A DNA stretch of 64,000 bases from DTLC01 sp964555645. GTDB lineage: Bacteria > Verrucomicrobiota > Verrucomicrobiia > Limisphaerales > DTLC01. Positions 35,339 to 44,514 of this stretch are shown piece after piece (positions within the stretch are counted from its first letter, which is position 1; the number at the start of each line of letters is the position of its first letter). The notes beneath the pieces are model-generated. The model ran no database searches. It had not been told where the DNA came from and worked only from the letters and a program-made list of their open reading frames with translations. Location: NCBI GenBank assembly GCA_964555645.1, contig CAZKTA010000001.1:310001-374000 (forward strand), given 5' to 3'. Position numbers and translations under genes: made by a program.

Positions 35339-35900
35339 CCTGCCAATGTAGAAGCGCAAGCCTTACCTCTGCATGTTTCGGCGCTATCTTTTTAGTTGAG
35401 TTGGCCAAAAGCACGCCGTTTCCGGTACTACCAAAATTGTCCCGCGCACGTTGCGGTCGAGCCGGTCCACATAAATGGTTTTTGCCGACAAAGCCTGGGA
35501 TTATGATGCGTATCATTTTCAGTATATCGCCACGTGGGTGCGTACCGAGCCAACCGGCTGAAAAGGCCAAGGAGCGCCCAGGCTGGAAGCCCAGCTGGGA
35601 ACGCGCAAAAATTTTACAGAAAAAACCGATTAAAGAGCCTGAGAAAAGCTCGTTTTTGCCATGTATTGTGAGGGAAAAACCGCATCCGATTTTTTTTACA
35701 AAAAAATCCTTGCTATCCAACCTGTAGTGGTTAGGTTCGCCGCTGTCCCAACTAATTGGGTATCCTGTGCCTATGGTGCAGCCCGGGTGCGGGGTATGTT
35801 AAAGATGAAATTTTGAGGTAAGTGGTGGGCGGCTCGGTGCGTGGAACCGCCCGGATGTTTTGACGTAAAACCGAACCGAGAAAGCTTTTTTGTTTGAGCG
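35339..35900. promoter_or_regulatory. Divergent intergenic leader between glgC and ribonucleotide reductase
   Basis: About 560 bases with no supported gene. Three hairpins are visible: 35582-35586 with 35591-35595 (5 bp), 35747-35751 with 35756-35760 (5 bp, 4-base loop), and 35827-35832 with 35847-35852 (GGGCGG/CCGCCC), the last about 50 bases before the reductase start. I looked for a cobalamin riboswitch and for NrdR boxes and could not match either. Promoters for both genes should be here. Confidence 0.4.
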
Positions 35901-38900
35901 ATGATCGAGACTCGCCAAGATGCTGTTGTCCCGGAACGGGCAAGTCAGGAATTGCCCGCTTCGGGTGCAGGGAATGGTTGTTGTGTGCAGCAGTCCGACA
36001 GTGCGTTGAGCGGCGCACTACAGATTGAACGCGTATTTAGCAACCCGAATGTGAGCCCGTTTGATCAGGTTGAATGGGAAAGGCGCACAGCAGAGATTAC
36101 CGATGATAACGGTAAGGTCATATTTAAGCAGGAAAATGTCGAGGTACCTAGTTCGTGGTCAGTACTGGCCACGAAGGTTGTGGTATCGAAATATTTTTAT
36201 GGCGAACTGAACACACCGGAACGTGAGACATCGGTTCGCCAACTGATCCATCGTGTATGCCGTACAATTGCGGATTGGGGGGTTAAAGACGGCTACTTTA
36301 GCAAGGAGGGCGGCGAGATTTTTTACGATGAACTGTGTTGGTTGTGTTTGAACCAGTACGGTTCGTTTAATTCACCTGTGTGGTTCAATGTTGGCCTTTA
36401 TCATCAGTACGGTATTGGCACAAGTTCGAGCCGCGGCAACTGGTATTTTGACCGCAATAGCGGCCGTGCCGAGCGTGCGCCAACACAGTACGAGTATCCA
36501 CAATGCAGCGCGTGTTTCATTCAGTCGGTCCAGGACAATATGGAATCAATCATGCAGCTTGCTTTCAACGAGGCCATGTTGTTCAAGTTTGGCTCTGGCA
36601 CCGGTACAGACCTTACACCGATTAGGTCCGCGAAGGAAAAACTCAGTGGGGGCGGCAGGCCGAGCGGTCCGTTATCGTTCCTCCGCATTTACGACCAGGT
36701 TGCGAATGTGGTCAAAAGCGGCGGTAAAACGCGGCGTGCGGCAAAGATGAACATTTTGCGCGACTGGCACGGTGACATCGAGGAGTTCATCGAGGCGAAA
36801 CAAAAAGAGGAACGGAAAGCATGGGCATTGATCGAGCAGGGGTACGACGGTTCGTACAATGGCGAGGCGTATGGCAGTGTAATGTACCAGAACGAAAACC
36901 TCTCGGTGCGTGCCAGCGACGGGTTTATGCAGGCTGCGCTGGAGGGACGCGAATGGTGGACGCGCGCCATAACAACCGGACAACCGCTCGAGAAGAAGGA
37001 CGCGGCTAGGTTGTTGTACAAGATTGCCGAAGGCACCTGGGTATGCGGTGACCCCGGCATGCAATTCGACGGGGCGATTCAAAAGTGGCATACATGCAAA
37101 GGCACCGAACCAATTCACGCGACTAACCCGTGCAGCGAGTTCATTTTCATCGACAACACGGCCTGTAACCTTGCGTCTTTGAATCTGTTAAAATTTAAGC
37201 GCAGCGATGGTGTGTTTGATGCAGAGCGATTAAAAGCCGCGGTGCGGATTTTCATTACTGCACAAGATATAATCGTTGACAATGCAAGTTATCCAACACG
37301 CGAAATTACGGAAAACTCGCACATATTCAGGCCGCTTGGGCTTGGCTACGCAAATTTAGGTTCGCTTATCATGAGCTATGGTTTGCCGTACGATTCCGAT
37401 GAAGCTCGTGCACTGGCGGGTGCAATAACGGCGATCATGACCGGGCACGCATACGAGTACAGTGCGATGCTTGCGGCGCGGCAGGGGCCGTTTCCGGGGT
37501 ATCACGATGCGCGATGTGCGCACGTGCAACAACCACGTGCAAAAGACAACGTCGAGTCCATGCTGGGGGTGATCAAGTTGCATCGCGAGGCTGTCGAGGC
37601 AATTCATTCAAGTGCTGAGTTTTCGTATCTGCATGAGGAAGCGCGTCGGTGTTGGGACAACGCGCTTGAGCTAGGCAAAAAGTTCGGTTTTCGAAATGCA
37701 CAAGTGACTGCACTTGCGCCCACGGGCACGATTGCGTTCATGATGGATTGTGATACCACAGGTATCGAACCGGACATAGCCCTTGTGAAATACAAGCTAT
37801 TGGCTGGGGGCGGAATGCTTAAGATTGTCAACCGAACGGTCCCGGAGGCGCTTCGCCGGCTCGGGTACAGCGAGGCTGAGATCGAAAAGATAGTCGCGCA
37901 CATTGAGAAGTTCGACACAATCGAGGATGTAGAGCAGGACTGTCAACTCTTCCGGAGCGGGTTACGGCCCGAACATCTGGCGGTTTTCGATTGTGCATTT
38001 AAGCCGGCACGCGGCAAGCGGTTTATTCATTACATGGCGCATTTGAAGATGTTAGCAGCTGTGCAACCGTTCATCAGTGGTGGTATCTCGAAGACAGTCA
38101 ACATGCCCCACGAAAGCACAATCGAGGAGATTCGCGACACATACGTACAGGCATGGCGGATGGGGCTGAAATGCGTTGCAATTTATCGCGACGGCTCGAA
38201 ACGGTCGCAGCCGTTGTCAACCAGGAAAGGCCAGCCGGGAGGTGTGGACGTGTCGGGCTTGCATGCGCGAATCAAGCAGCTTGAAGAAGAGGTGGCAAAA
38301 CTGCGCCAACAGGCTGGTCAACCTGTGCGCCGTCGGTTGCCTGAAACGCGGCGGTCGATCACGCACAAGTTCGATATTGCGGGGCACGAGGGTTATCTGA
38401 CGGTTGGTCTATTCGAGAACGGCCAGCCGGGTGAACTGTTTATTACGATGGCAAAGGAAGGCTCAACCATTGGTGGGCTGATGGACACGATCGGCGCGTT
38501 GACCAGTATCGCGCTCCAGTACGGTGTGCCGCTGGAGACGCTGGTGCGAAAATTTGCGCATCAGCGGTTCGAGCCGAGCGGGTTCACAAAGAATCCCGAG
38601 ATTCGAAATGCGTCTTCGATTACAGATTATGTTTTTCGATGGATGGCATTGCAGTTCATACCTGGGTACCGCGAATCGCACATAACGGATCCAAATCAAC
38701 CCGAGCTTGCAATGCCCGGTTTGCTTGAAGAAATCAAAAAACGGATAAACCATCCCTCACCGCAACTGCCGCGCCAGTCGGAGGACACTGACGTTGTGGT
38801 GGGGCCGCCCCAGCCGGCTGGGACAAGCCTGCAACCTGTGCCCGGTCAACAGGCTCAGATTTCGAGTCTGAACGAGGCACTAGCACATTTTCAGCAAGAC

Positions 38901-38993
38901 GCCCCCATTTGCCCCAATTGTGGGCATGTCACAGTCCGTAACGGCGCTTGTTATAAATGCTTGAACTGCGGCGAGAGCCTGGGGTGTTCATGA
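35901..38993 (+). CDS. nrdJ: Adenosylcobalamin-dependent (class II) ribonucleoside-diphosphate reductase
   Basis: A 1030-residue reductase making deoxyribonucleotides without oxygen-dependent radical generation. Core motifs: CWLCLNQYGSFNSPVWFNVG, YPQCSACFIQSVQDNMESI (redox Cys), FGSGTGTDLTPIRS, SGGKTRRAAKMNIL, the active-site stretch NPCSEFIFIDNTACNLASLN, ALAPTGTIAFMMDCDTTGIE and the C-terminal DGSKRSQPLS. A coiled-coil linker (about 780-800) leads to a TSCPD-like region (HEGYLTVGLFENGQPGELFI) and a zinc-ribbon tail with CPNCGH and CYKCLNCGESLGCS, the last supplying the thiols that recharge the active site. This arrangement is the known long class II type. It implies the cell makes or imports B12. 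Confidence 0.96.
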   Translation: MIETRQDAVVPERASQELPASGAGNGCCVQQSDSALSGALQIERVFSNPNVSPFDQVEWERRTAEITDDNGKVIFKQENVEVPSSWSVLATKVVVSKYFYGELNTPERETSVRQLIHRVCRTIADWGVKDGYFSKEGGEIFYDELCWLCLNQYGSFNSPVWFNVGLYHQYGIGTSSSRGNWYFDRNSGRAERAPTQYEYPQCSACFIQSVQDNMESIMQLAFNEAMLFKFGSGTGTDLTPIRSAKEKLSGGGRPSGPLSFLRIYDQVANVVKSGGKTRRAAKMNILRDWHGDIEEFIEAKQKEERKAWALIEQGYDGSYNGEAYGSVMYQNENLSVRASDGFMQAALEGREWWTRAITTGQPLEKKDAARLLYKIAEGTWVCGDPGMQFDGAIQKWHTCKGTEPIHATNPCSEFIFIDNTACNLASLNLLKFKRSDGVFDAERLKAAVRIFITAQDIIVDNASYPTREITENSHIFRPLGLGYANLGSLIMSYGLPYDSDEARALAGAITAIMTGHAYEYSAMLAARQGPFPGYHDARCAHVQQPRAKDNVESMLGVIKLHREAVEAIHSSAEFSYLHEEARRCWDNALELGKKFGFRNAQVTALAPTGTIAFMMDCDTTGIEPDIALVKYKLLAGGGMLKIVNRTVPEALRRLGYSEAEIEKIVAHIEKFDTIEDVEQDCQLFRSGLRPEHLAVFDCAFKPARGKRFIHYMAHLKMLAAVQPFISGGISKTVNMPHESTIEEIRDTYVQAWRMGLKCVAIYRDGSKRSQPLSTRKGQPGGVDVSGLHARIKQLEEEVAKLRQQAGQPVRRRLPETRRSITHKFDIAGHEGYLTVGLFENGQPGELFITMAKEGSTIGGLMDTIGALTSIALQYGVPLETLVRKFAHQRFEPSGFTKNPEIRNASSITDYVFRWMALQFIPGYRESHITDPNQPELAMPGLLEEIKKRINHPSPQLPRQSEDTDVVVGPPQPAGTSLQPVPGQQAQISSLNEALAHFQQDAPICPNCGHVTVRNGACYKCLNCGESLGCS

Positions 38994-39048
38994 GTCGTGT
39001 CACTTGAAAGTGGCTGTGGCATAAAGAGCCGCGCAGTCGGTTGGCTGT

Positions 39049-39822
39049 TTGCAGCTGGAACCTGAGGCTAAGCTGCAGGAAGCCTTGCGCCGAGCAGCAC
39101 TGGTCTTGTTCAATCCGAGCGCGTTGCGTATGCTGCTGGGCATGAACAATCAGTCCACAAGTTTTATCAAGGAAGACCCGTGGCGGATTTTCCGGATCAT
39201 GGCCGAGTTTGTTGACTCGTTCGAGACGCTGTCGCGGGTGAGTCCTGCAGTCACAATTTTCGGCTCGGCCCGTATGCCACGGTCCAGCCCGTATTACGGA
39301 GCTGCTGTTAAGCTGGCATATGGCCTAGCGAAGAACAACCTGACAGTCATTACTGGGGGCGGCCCGGGCATCATGGAAGCAGCGAACAAAGGCGCTGCGC
39401 TTGCCAAAGGCAGGTCGGTTGGGTTGAACATCGAACTGCCAATGGAACAGAAACCCAACCGGTACGCAAACATACCGATTAATTTCCATTATTTTTTTGC
39501 CCGCAAGGTTTGTTTCGTCAAATACAGCATTGCATTTGTTTTTATGCCGGGCGGGTTGGGTACGCTGGACGAGTTTGCTGAGATAATCACGCTTGAGCAA
39601 ACACAGCGGATTCCCGAGTACCCGATGATCTTGTTCGGTCGGAAATTTTGGACCGGCCTGCTCAAATGGATGCACAATCAAATGGTTAAACCTGGGTACG
39701 TCAGTCCCAAAGACATGAAGCTTGTCACTCTGACTGACGAGCCCGAGGAAGCCATTGACGTCATACTGGACTATGCGCGCCGCGTTGGGCCGCCTGAGAT
39801 TGTGCCGAAAGCATTCGCCTAA
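39049..39822 (+). CDS. LOG-family (TIGR00730) Rossmann-fold protein
   Basis: Members hydrolyse nucleotide 5'-monophosphates such as cytokinin ribotides, or have unknown roles. The 257-residue protein has the two hallmark motifs: TGGGPGIMEAANKGA and the PGGxGTxxE box as MPGGLGTLDEFAE. VTIFGSARMPRSSPYYG opens the fold. The only start after the upstream stop at 39022 is TTG 39049, unless translation begins at an internal ATG near residue 28. It follows the reductase by 55 bases and precedes pabB by 31, so it may be co-transcribed with both. Function beyond nucleotide binding is inference. Confidence 0.88.
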   Translation: MQLEPEAKLQEALRRAALVLFNPSALRMLLGMNNQSTSFIKEDPWRIFRIMAEFVDSFETLSRVSPAVTIFGSARMPRSSPYYGAAVKLAYGLAKNNLTVITGGGPGIMEAANKGAALAKGRSVGLNIELPMEQKPNRYANIPINFHYFFARKVCFVKYSIAFVFMPGGLGTLDEFAEIITLEQTQRIPEYPMILFGRKFWTGLLKWMHNQMVKPGYVSPKDMKLVTLTDEPEEAIDVILDYARRVGPPEIVPKAFA

Positions 39823-39853
39823 GTTTGCGCAGAACGCGGTTTTCTAGAGTCAA

Positions 39854-41359
39854 ATGAGCATAGTCATCAAGCAAATCTCGGAACTGGTATCCCCAGAGGC
39901 ACTCGTTGACCAGTTGCAAACCGAGCCTGGTGTTGTGCTTTTGCGCAGTGCGTTGTTTGATCCTCCGTACGGCAGGTATTCATTTGTTACCGCAAGACCG
40001 TTTCTTACGTTTCGTTCGTTTGGTGCGCGGTGTGAAATATGGGAGCCGGGCGCGCTGCATGCTGAGGGCGGCCCAATAGCAGAGACCTGCCGAGTGCATT
40101 TTGGGAATCCGTGGGAATTGCTCGACTTGATGTTGAGGCGGTTTGAAGTGTCTGGCAATGATTCATTGCCGGTGCCTGCTGGGGGCTGCTTCGGTTTTTG
40201 GGGATACGACCTTAAGAACTTTGTCGAGCCGAAATTACGGCACGATGCACCGGCCGATCTGCCTCTGCCAGATTGCCACATCGGGTTTTATGATAGTCTG
40301 GTAGTATTTGACCATTTGGTTGGTCAGACTTGGGTGGTTTCGACCGGCCTTTGTGCGGATGGTTCATGCTTGGCAGCGCGTGCGGATGAGCGGGCTGGGT
40401 TCTGGGAGGCGCACTTGGCCCGAGCACAAACGGAGAAAGCCGTCGAGCCGAGCCGGTTAAGCATGTGCACGTTACCGACTGTTGAGTCGAATTTTACCCA
40501 AACTACGTTCATCGAAGCTGTACACCGCGCCAAGCGATACATCCGCGCTGGTGATATTTACCAGGTAAACCTTGCACAGCGCCTTGCGGTTGGATGGCCG
40601 TGGTCGGGTTGGGCATTATTCAAACGTCTTTCAGCAGCGTCACCTGCGCCGTTTGCGGCGTATCTGCATTGCGGCGAGTTTGAATTGGCTAGTTCGTCGC
40701 CCGAGTTGTTTCTCAAAATGCAAGGTGAGTTTATCCGCACGCGGCCTATAAAAGGAACACGCCCAGTAACCGGTGAACCTGCGCGGGACGATGCACTTGG
40801 GTGTGAGCTGTTGGCCAGTACAAAAGAACGCGCCGAGCTAGTAATGATAACCGACCTGCTACGGAATGACTTGGGTAAAATCTGCAGGTTCGGCTCGGTG
40901 GAAGTGCCCGAGTTGGTTCGGCTGGAACGGTTTGCACAGGTTCAACATCTTGTGGCGACGATCGAGGGGCGATTGCAACCTGGCCTAACCCACATGGCTG
41001 CTTTGGCGGCGTGTTTTCCTGGGGGAAGCATCACTGGTGCACCTAAATTCCGCGCAATGGAGATTATTGATGAGCTGGAGCCCGTCGCGCGCGGTCCTTA
41101 CACGGGGGCGCTGGGCTACATTGGATTCAACAGGCAAAGCCAGCTTAGCATCATCATCCGTACTGCCATTTGCTACAATCAAACCGCGTATTTCCATGTT
41201 GGGGCTGGTATTGTGGCAGATTCGGTGCCCGAAGCTGAATACGAGGAAACAATGGCCAAGGCAGGCGGTTTTTTGAGGGCGTTGGAGCCGGTGTACTCGC
41301 CGCTATACGTTCGGGGCGCCATTGGAGTGCCAACCACTGCGAATACGAAAGCAATCTGA
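39854..41359 (+). CDS. pabB: Aminodeoxychorismate synthase component I
   Basis: PabB turns chorismate into 4-amino-4-deoxychorismate, the first step to p-aminobenzoate for folate. The 501-residue protein has the chorismate-binding core: AGDIYQVNLAQRL, ASSSPELFLK, RTRPIKGTRPV, MITDLLRNDLGKICR, HLVATIEGRL, FPGGSITGAPKFRAMEIIDE and GALGYIGF. The lysine in PIKGT marks PabB, since anthranilate synthase has alanine there. Ammonia comes from PabA, which is not in the window. The next gene starts just after the stop and encodes the likely lyase partner. Confidence 0.93.
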   Translation: MSIVIKQISELVSPEALVDQLQTEPGVVLLRSALFDPPYGRYSFVTARPFLTFRSFGARCEIWEPGALHAEGGPIAETCRVHFGNPWELLDLMLRRFEVSGNDSLPVPAGGCFGFWGYDLKNFVEPKLRHDAPADLPLPDCHIGFYDSLVVFDHLVGQTWVVSTGLCADGSCLAARADERAGFWEAHLARAQTEKAVEPSRLSMCTLPTVESNFTQTTFIEAVHRAKRYIRAGDIYQVNLAQRLAVGWPWSGWALFKRLSAASPAPFAAYLHCGEFELASSSPELFLKMQGEFIRTRPIKGTRPVTGEPARDDALGCELLASTKERAELVMITDLLRNDLGKICRFGSVEVPELVRLERFAQVQHLVATIEGRLQPGLTHMAALAACFPGGSITGAPKFRAMEIIDELEPVARGPYTGALGYIGFNRQSQLSIIIRTAICYNQTAYFHVGAGIVADSVPEAEYEETMAKAGGFLRALEPVYSPLYVRGAIGVPTTANTKAI

Positions 41360-41394
41360 TAGTGTCAGACAGCGCCAGCCATGGCTTTGTGCAC

Positions 41395-42240
41395 ATGATC
41401 GTTTTCATAAATGGCAGGTTTGTGGACGAACGCGAGGCTGTTGTGCCGGTATTTGATCGCAGCTTTCTTTACGGGGACGGTCTTTTTGAGACAATACGTG
41501 TGCACAACAGCAGGCCATTTAGGTTTGAACAGCATCTGGCCAGACTACGACGCGGGGCTGATTTTTTGCGGATCGCCATGCCGTTCGATGAGTATGCCAT
41601 CGGGAGGTTTGCCACTGAATTGATCGGAAAAAATGGATTGAATGAAGGCGTGTTGCGCATTCACCTGTCGCGTGGTGTTGGGCCGCGCGGTTACTCGATC
41701 AAGGGCGCTGACCAACCGACATTTGTCATGACGGTGACGCGATTCGGCCGCGATCTATTCAGCACGCTTGTTCGGTGGCGGCTTGTGACTTCGTCAGTCC
41801 GATTGGATAAAAGCTGGCTGCTTGCATCGTTCAAGACAGCAAACAAATTACCTCAAATAATTGCCCGTGCAGAGGCGGAGTCGGTTGGGGCCGATGAAGC
41901 GCTTTTGTTGAACCCGGCGGGGCATGCGGTTGAAGCGGCAAGCGCGAACCTGTTCTGGATCAGTGAGTCGCAGGTTTGTACGCCGCCGGTTGGGTGCGGC
42001 ATTTTACCAGGGATCACGCGTGCAGTTGTAATCGAGTTGTGCGACCGGCTTGGTTTGCATTGCGCCGAGCAAATGGTGACGCTGGACGAGTTGCGCGACC
42101 AGAGCGGGATTTTCCTGACGCTCAGCACATTTGGGATTATCGAGGTGGTGGAGCTAGATGGCCGGGCAGTCCGGAGCTCGGCGTTAACAACTCGGCTTTG
42201 GCGTACTTATTGCGAACTGCTTGAACGCGAGACAACCTGA
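41395..42240 (+). CDS. pabC: Class IV PLP enzyme, probable aminodeoxychorismate lyase
   Basis: PabC cleaves aminodeoxychorismate to p-aminobenzoate and pyruvate. The ATG at 41395 gives 281 residues opening MIVFINGRFVDEREAVVPVF; a GTG at 41362 would overlap pabB more closely and add 11 residues. Fold class IV motifs are DRSFLYGDGLFETIRV, LRIHLSRGVGPRGY, ASFKTANKLPQIIAR (PLP lysine in FKTANK), EALLLNPAGHAVEAASANLF and GILPGITRAVVIEL. Branched-chain and D-amino acid aminotransferases share these motifs, and position after pabB is the main argument for PabC. Its last 34 bases overlap the end of the convergent yggU gene. Confidence 0.85.
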   Translation: MIVFINGRFVDEREAVVPVFDRSFLYGDGLFETIRVHNSRPFRFEQHLARLRRGADFLRIAMPFDEYAIGRFATELIGKNGLNEGVLRIHLSRGVGPRGYSIKGADQPTFVMTVTRFGRDLFSTLVRWRLVTSSVRLDKSWLLASFKTANKLPQIIARAEAESVGADEALLLNPAGHAVEAASANLFWISESQVCTPPVGCGILPGITRAVVIELCDRLGLHCAEQMVTLDELRDQSGIFLTLSTFGIIEVVELDGRAVRSSALTTRLWRTYCELLERETT

Positions 42241-42518
42241 AGGATTGTTTCAGGCGATACGCCAGTCAGTTTGACGCGTTTATGGCGTGATGTGCGGCCG
42301 TGCACAAGCTGGATGCGACTGTGTGCGCAGCCGAATGTATCTGCCAAAAACCGTATCAGCGCATCGTTCGCAGCAGCATCAACCGGAGGTGCAGTAACTC
42401 TTACGCGCAGTTCGTTGCCGTGCTGGCCGCAGATTTCGTCTTTGGCGGCACGTGGTTGCAGTTTTATAGCCAAGAATACACCGTCGGGGTCGAGTTGCAT
42501 GTAATCGGGCAAGTTCAC
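42207..42518 (-). CDS. YggU/DUF167 family protein
   Basis: A 103-residue protein of the DUF167 family, whose function is unknown. The conserved stretch is LAIKLQPRAAKDEICGQHG, LRVRVTAPPVDAAANDALIRFLA, and IQLVHGRTSRHKRVKLTG. It starts at a GTG (42518); ATG 42500 is possible. Its 3' end overlaps the 3' end of the pabC-like gene on the other strand. It is the last gene of a minus-strand group that begins with lpxI. Confidence 0.9.
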   Translation of the reverse strand: MNLPDYMQLDPDGVFLAIKLQPRAAKDEICGQHGNELRVRVTAPPVDAAANDALIRFLADTFGCAHSRIQLVHGRTSRHKRVKLTGVSPETILQVVSRSSSSQ

Positions 42519-42592
42519 GCTATTCGGGGCGGTTGATGGGTGCTGTTTGGGTGATGGGTAGGTTTTGCTGTGTTTCGGCTGAATTTGCTGGG

Positions 42593-43135
42593 CTACATCA
42601 TTATTGCCTTGGCAATTTGTTGTGCGGTTGTGTCCCCAAACAACCGGCGCACTAGCGCAAGCCCGAAATCAAGTGCCGTACCCGCGCCACGCGATGTGAT
42701 GATGAGACCGTCTTCAACAACGCGTTCATCCGACATTGCGTGTGGCAACTCATCTAGCACGGAGAAATGCGCCGTGAACCGTTTGGCCTCAAGCAGACCC
42801 GCGTCGGCCAGTATGGTTGGCGCAGCGCAGATGGCAGCGACGGGTTTGTTGTTTTGCGCGAAAAGCTTTGCGAGTTGAGCAGCTCGCCCGTCTGTGCGGA
42901 GATTTTTGACGCCCGGGCCACCCGGGATTAACAGCATGTCGAATGCACTCGGGTCAACTTCGGCCAGGGTTGTGTCGGCCTGTAGCGTAATGCCACACCG
43001 GCCGGTGACGAGTTTGTTTTCAGTTGGTGTTGCGAGTACAACTTGAGCCCCTGCGCGTTTGAGCAAGTCAATTGGTGCAACTGTTTCGATTTCCTCGAAG
43101 CCGGGACCTAGTATGCAGAGCACCTTTTTCAACAT
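42593..43135 (-). CDS. DJ-1/PfpI family protein
   Basis: A 180-residue flavodoxin-fold protein of the DJ-1 branch (DJ-1/YajL/ThiJ), variously linked to oxidative stress and glyoxal damage. The signature cysteine is in AAICAAPTILADAG, with Glu in LGPGFEEIETVAPIDLLKRAG and the strand MLLIPGGPGVKNLR. Thus the Cys-Glu pair of active members is present. It lies 23 bases after the receiver protein gene on the same strand. Substrate is not known. Confidence 0.92.
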   Translation of the reverse strand: MLKKVLCILGPGFEEIETVAPIDLLKRAGAQVVLATPTENKLVTGRCGITLQADTTLAEVDPSAFDMLLIPGGPGVKNLRTDGRAAQLAKLFAQNNKPVAAICAAPTILADAGLLEAKRFTAHFSVLDELPHAMSDERVVEDGLIITSRGAGTALDFGLALVRRLFGDTTAQQIAKAIMM

Positions 43136-43158
43136 AGCAATTGGTTTGGGCGCGCTTG

Positions 43159-44415
43159 TCAGGTTTGTTTCTTGGGGCGAGCTCGGACTAGTTGGTGCTG
43201 GATCAGTACTGTCGTTGCTTTGAGTGCGAGCTCGAGTGGCTGGACCGGTTTACCTATGATCTCGTTGCCTCCGCTCAGTACCGTTTCTAGCCAGTTCAAA
43301 AATTTTTCGTTTACAGTGATGAAGATTACTGGTGTATCGGTGTACCCTGGTAGGCGGCGTATTTTTTCGCACAACTCGAATCCGCTCATTGCGGGCATTA
43401 CGATGTCGATCATGAGTAGATCATACCTGGCTGTTTGCAACTGTTGGATAGCCATTCGTGGGTCTGTGATACTGTCGGCGTCGAGTTTTGCGCGTTGCAG
43501 TGCACCGACTACCATGCGGTTGCTGACTGGGTCGTCATCTATAACAAGCACACGCGCTTTTCGGATGGGTTCGGCTGTTCCGGCATCAATTTGGCTGAAC
43601 AGAACAACTACACACTCCATTGCACGACGAATTGTATGGCGTGTGGAGGGTGTCGCCTGTGCCGGATTGATAATCAACTCGAACACGAGTGCCTCAAAAG
43701 CGGTCAACAGTTGTGCAAGCCTGTGAAACCCTACAAGGCTTGCGCGTGCGCCGGTGAAATGCAGGCATTGGTAAAGGTTTTTAAGCCACACAACGCTTGC
43801 TGGTGTAGATTGGGCGGCGAGGTATCCTGCGCAATTTTCGCGTATTTCGGCAAGCTCGCTTAGCGCCTTGTTAATCAGCTCACCACGGATGTGTTCAAGT
43901 GAAGCCTGTTCGGTCTCGTCGGCTTTAGGGGGTTGCTGCGGTGCTAGCGATTGGGGTGGTTCAGCTTTTTTCGTTTTCTGTGGGTAGGGCAAGGCAGTTT
44001 TCGGTTCGGATTCGAGCATCAGGATGCTTGTATCGCTCACGCCGATTTCGCCTGCCAACATGTCTCGCACACACTGAATCAGTAGAGAAGGTGTGCAACC
44101 GGCCTTGGGCAAGCTTTTGTTAGCACCTGCGTCCATTGCCTCTTGGGCAAGCTCGGTCATGTATGCATTTGAGAAAACTACCACCGGCACATGTTTGAGA
44201 CGCCGGTCTGTGCGCATGAACTTGAGGACTTCGATACCGTTTACATTTGGCATCATCAGGTCAAGCACAACTATGTCAGGCGTGTGATCTGCAAGGTATT
44301 TCAGCGCTGCCAGCCCGTCCCGTGCGACCTGGACGTTGAGGCCGTTGCGCTCGAGCCATTTGCGGTAAACGGCAACTACTATTGGATCGTCATCCACGAA
44401 CAGCACAGTTTTCAT
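43159..44415 (-). CDS. Response-regulator protein: receiver, degenerate Hpt-like, receiver
   Basis: A signalling protein with two receiver domains and no DNA-binding output. I start at ATG 44415 (418 residues, opening MKTVLFVDDD); ATG 44442 and TTG 44481 are alternatives. The first receiver (about 1-120) has VDDD, phospho-acceptor Asp in IVVLDLMMPNVNG, and Lys in SLPKAG. A Pro/Gln-rich linker leads to a helical region (about 195-270) whose LHFTGARASLVGFHRLAQL resembles an Hpt helix, but the H-x-x-K-G core is not intact. The second receiver (about 280-410) has VIDDDP, DLLMIDIVMPAMSG and IIGKPVQPLELA. It probably relays or buffers phosphate between partners encoded elsewhere. No sensor kinase is adjacent. 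Confidence 0.85.
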   Translation of the reverse strand: MKTVLFVDDDPIVVAVYRKWLERNGLNVQVARDGLAALKYLADHTPDIVVLDLMMPNVNGIEVLKFMRTDRRLKHVPVVVFSNAYMTELAQEAMDAGANKSLPKAGCTPSLLIQCVRDMLAGEIGVSDTSILMLESEPKTALPYPQKTKKAEPPQSLAPQQPPKADETEQASLEHIRGELINKALSELAEIRENCAGYLAAQSTPASVVWLKNLYQCLHFTGARASLVGFHRLAQLLTAFEALVFELIINPAQATPSTRHTIRRAMECVVVLFSQIDAGTAEPIRKARVLVIDDDPVSNRMVVGALQRAKLDADSITDPRMAIQQLQTARYDLLMIDIVMPAMSGFELCEKIRRLPGYTDTPVIFITVNEKFLNWLETVLSGGNEIIGKPVQPLELALKATTVLIQHQLVRARPKKQT

Positions 44416-44514
44416 TATCCGAGCCGGTGTTGTAGTTGGCATTGGCCGCACTTCAGTTTCCGGGCCACGTAGTGCGGGCAAGCACAGTTTTTATGTGTTC
44501 GTGCAGATGTTGGT

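Noticed and set aside
35500..35620. Possible cobalamin riboswitch upstream of the B12-dependent reductase
   Set aside because: A hairpin with GGAAGCC-like bases superficially recalls the B12 box, but the conserved core and the GCCACTG element are not found in the proper order.
35401..35727. Possible small gene in the glgC/nrdJ intergenic region
   Set aside because: Lys/Pro-rich translation without domain features, and an equally long frame exists on the opposite strand; neither has a convincing start.
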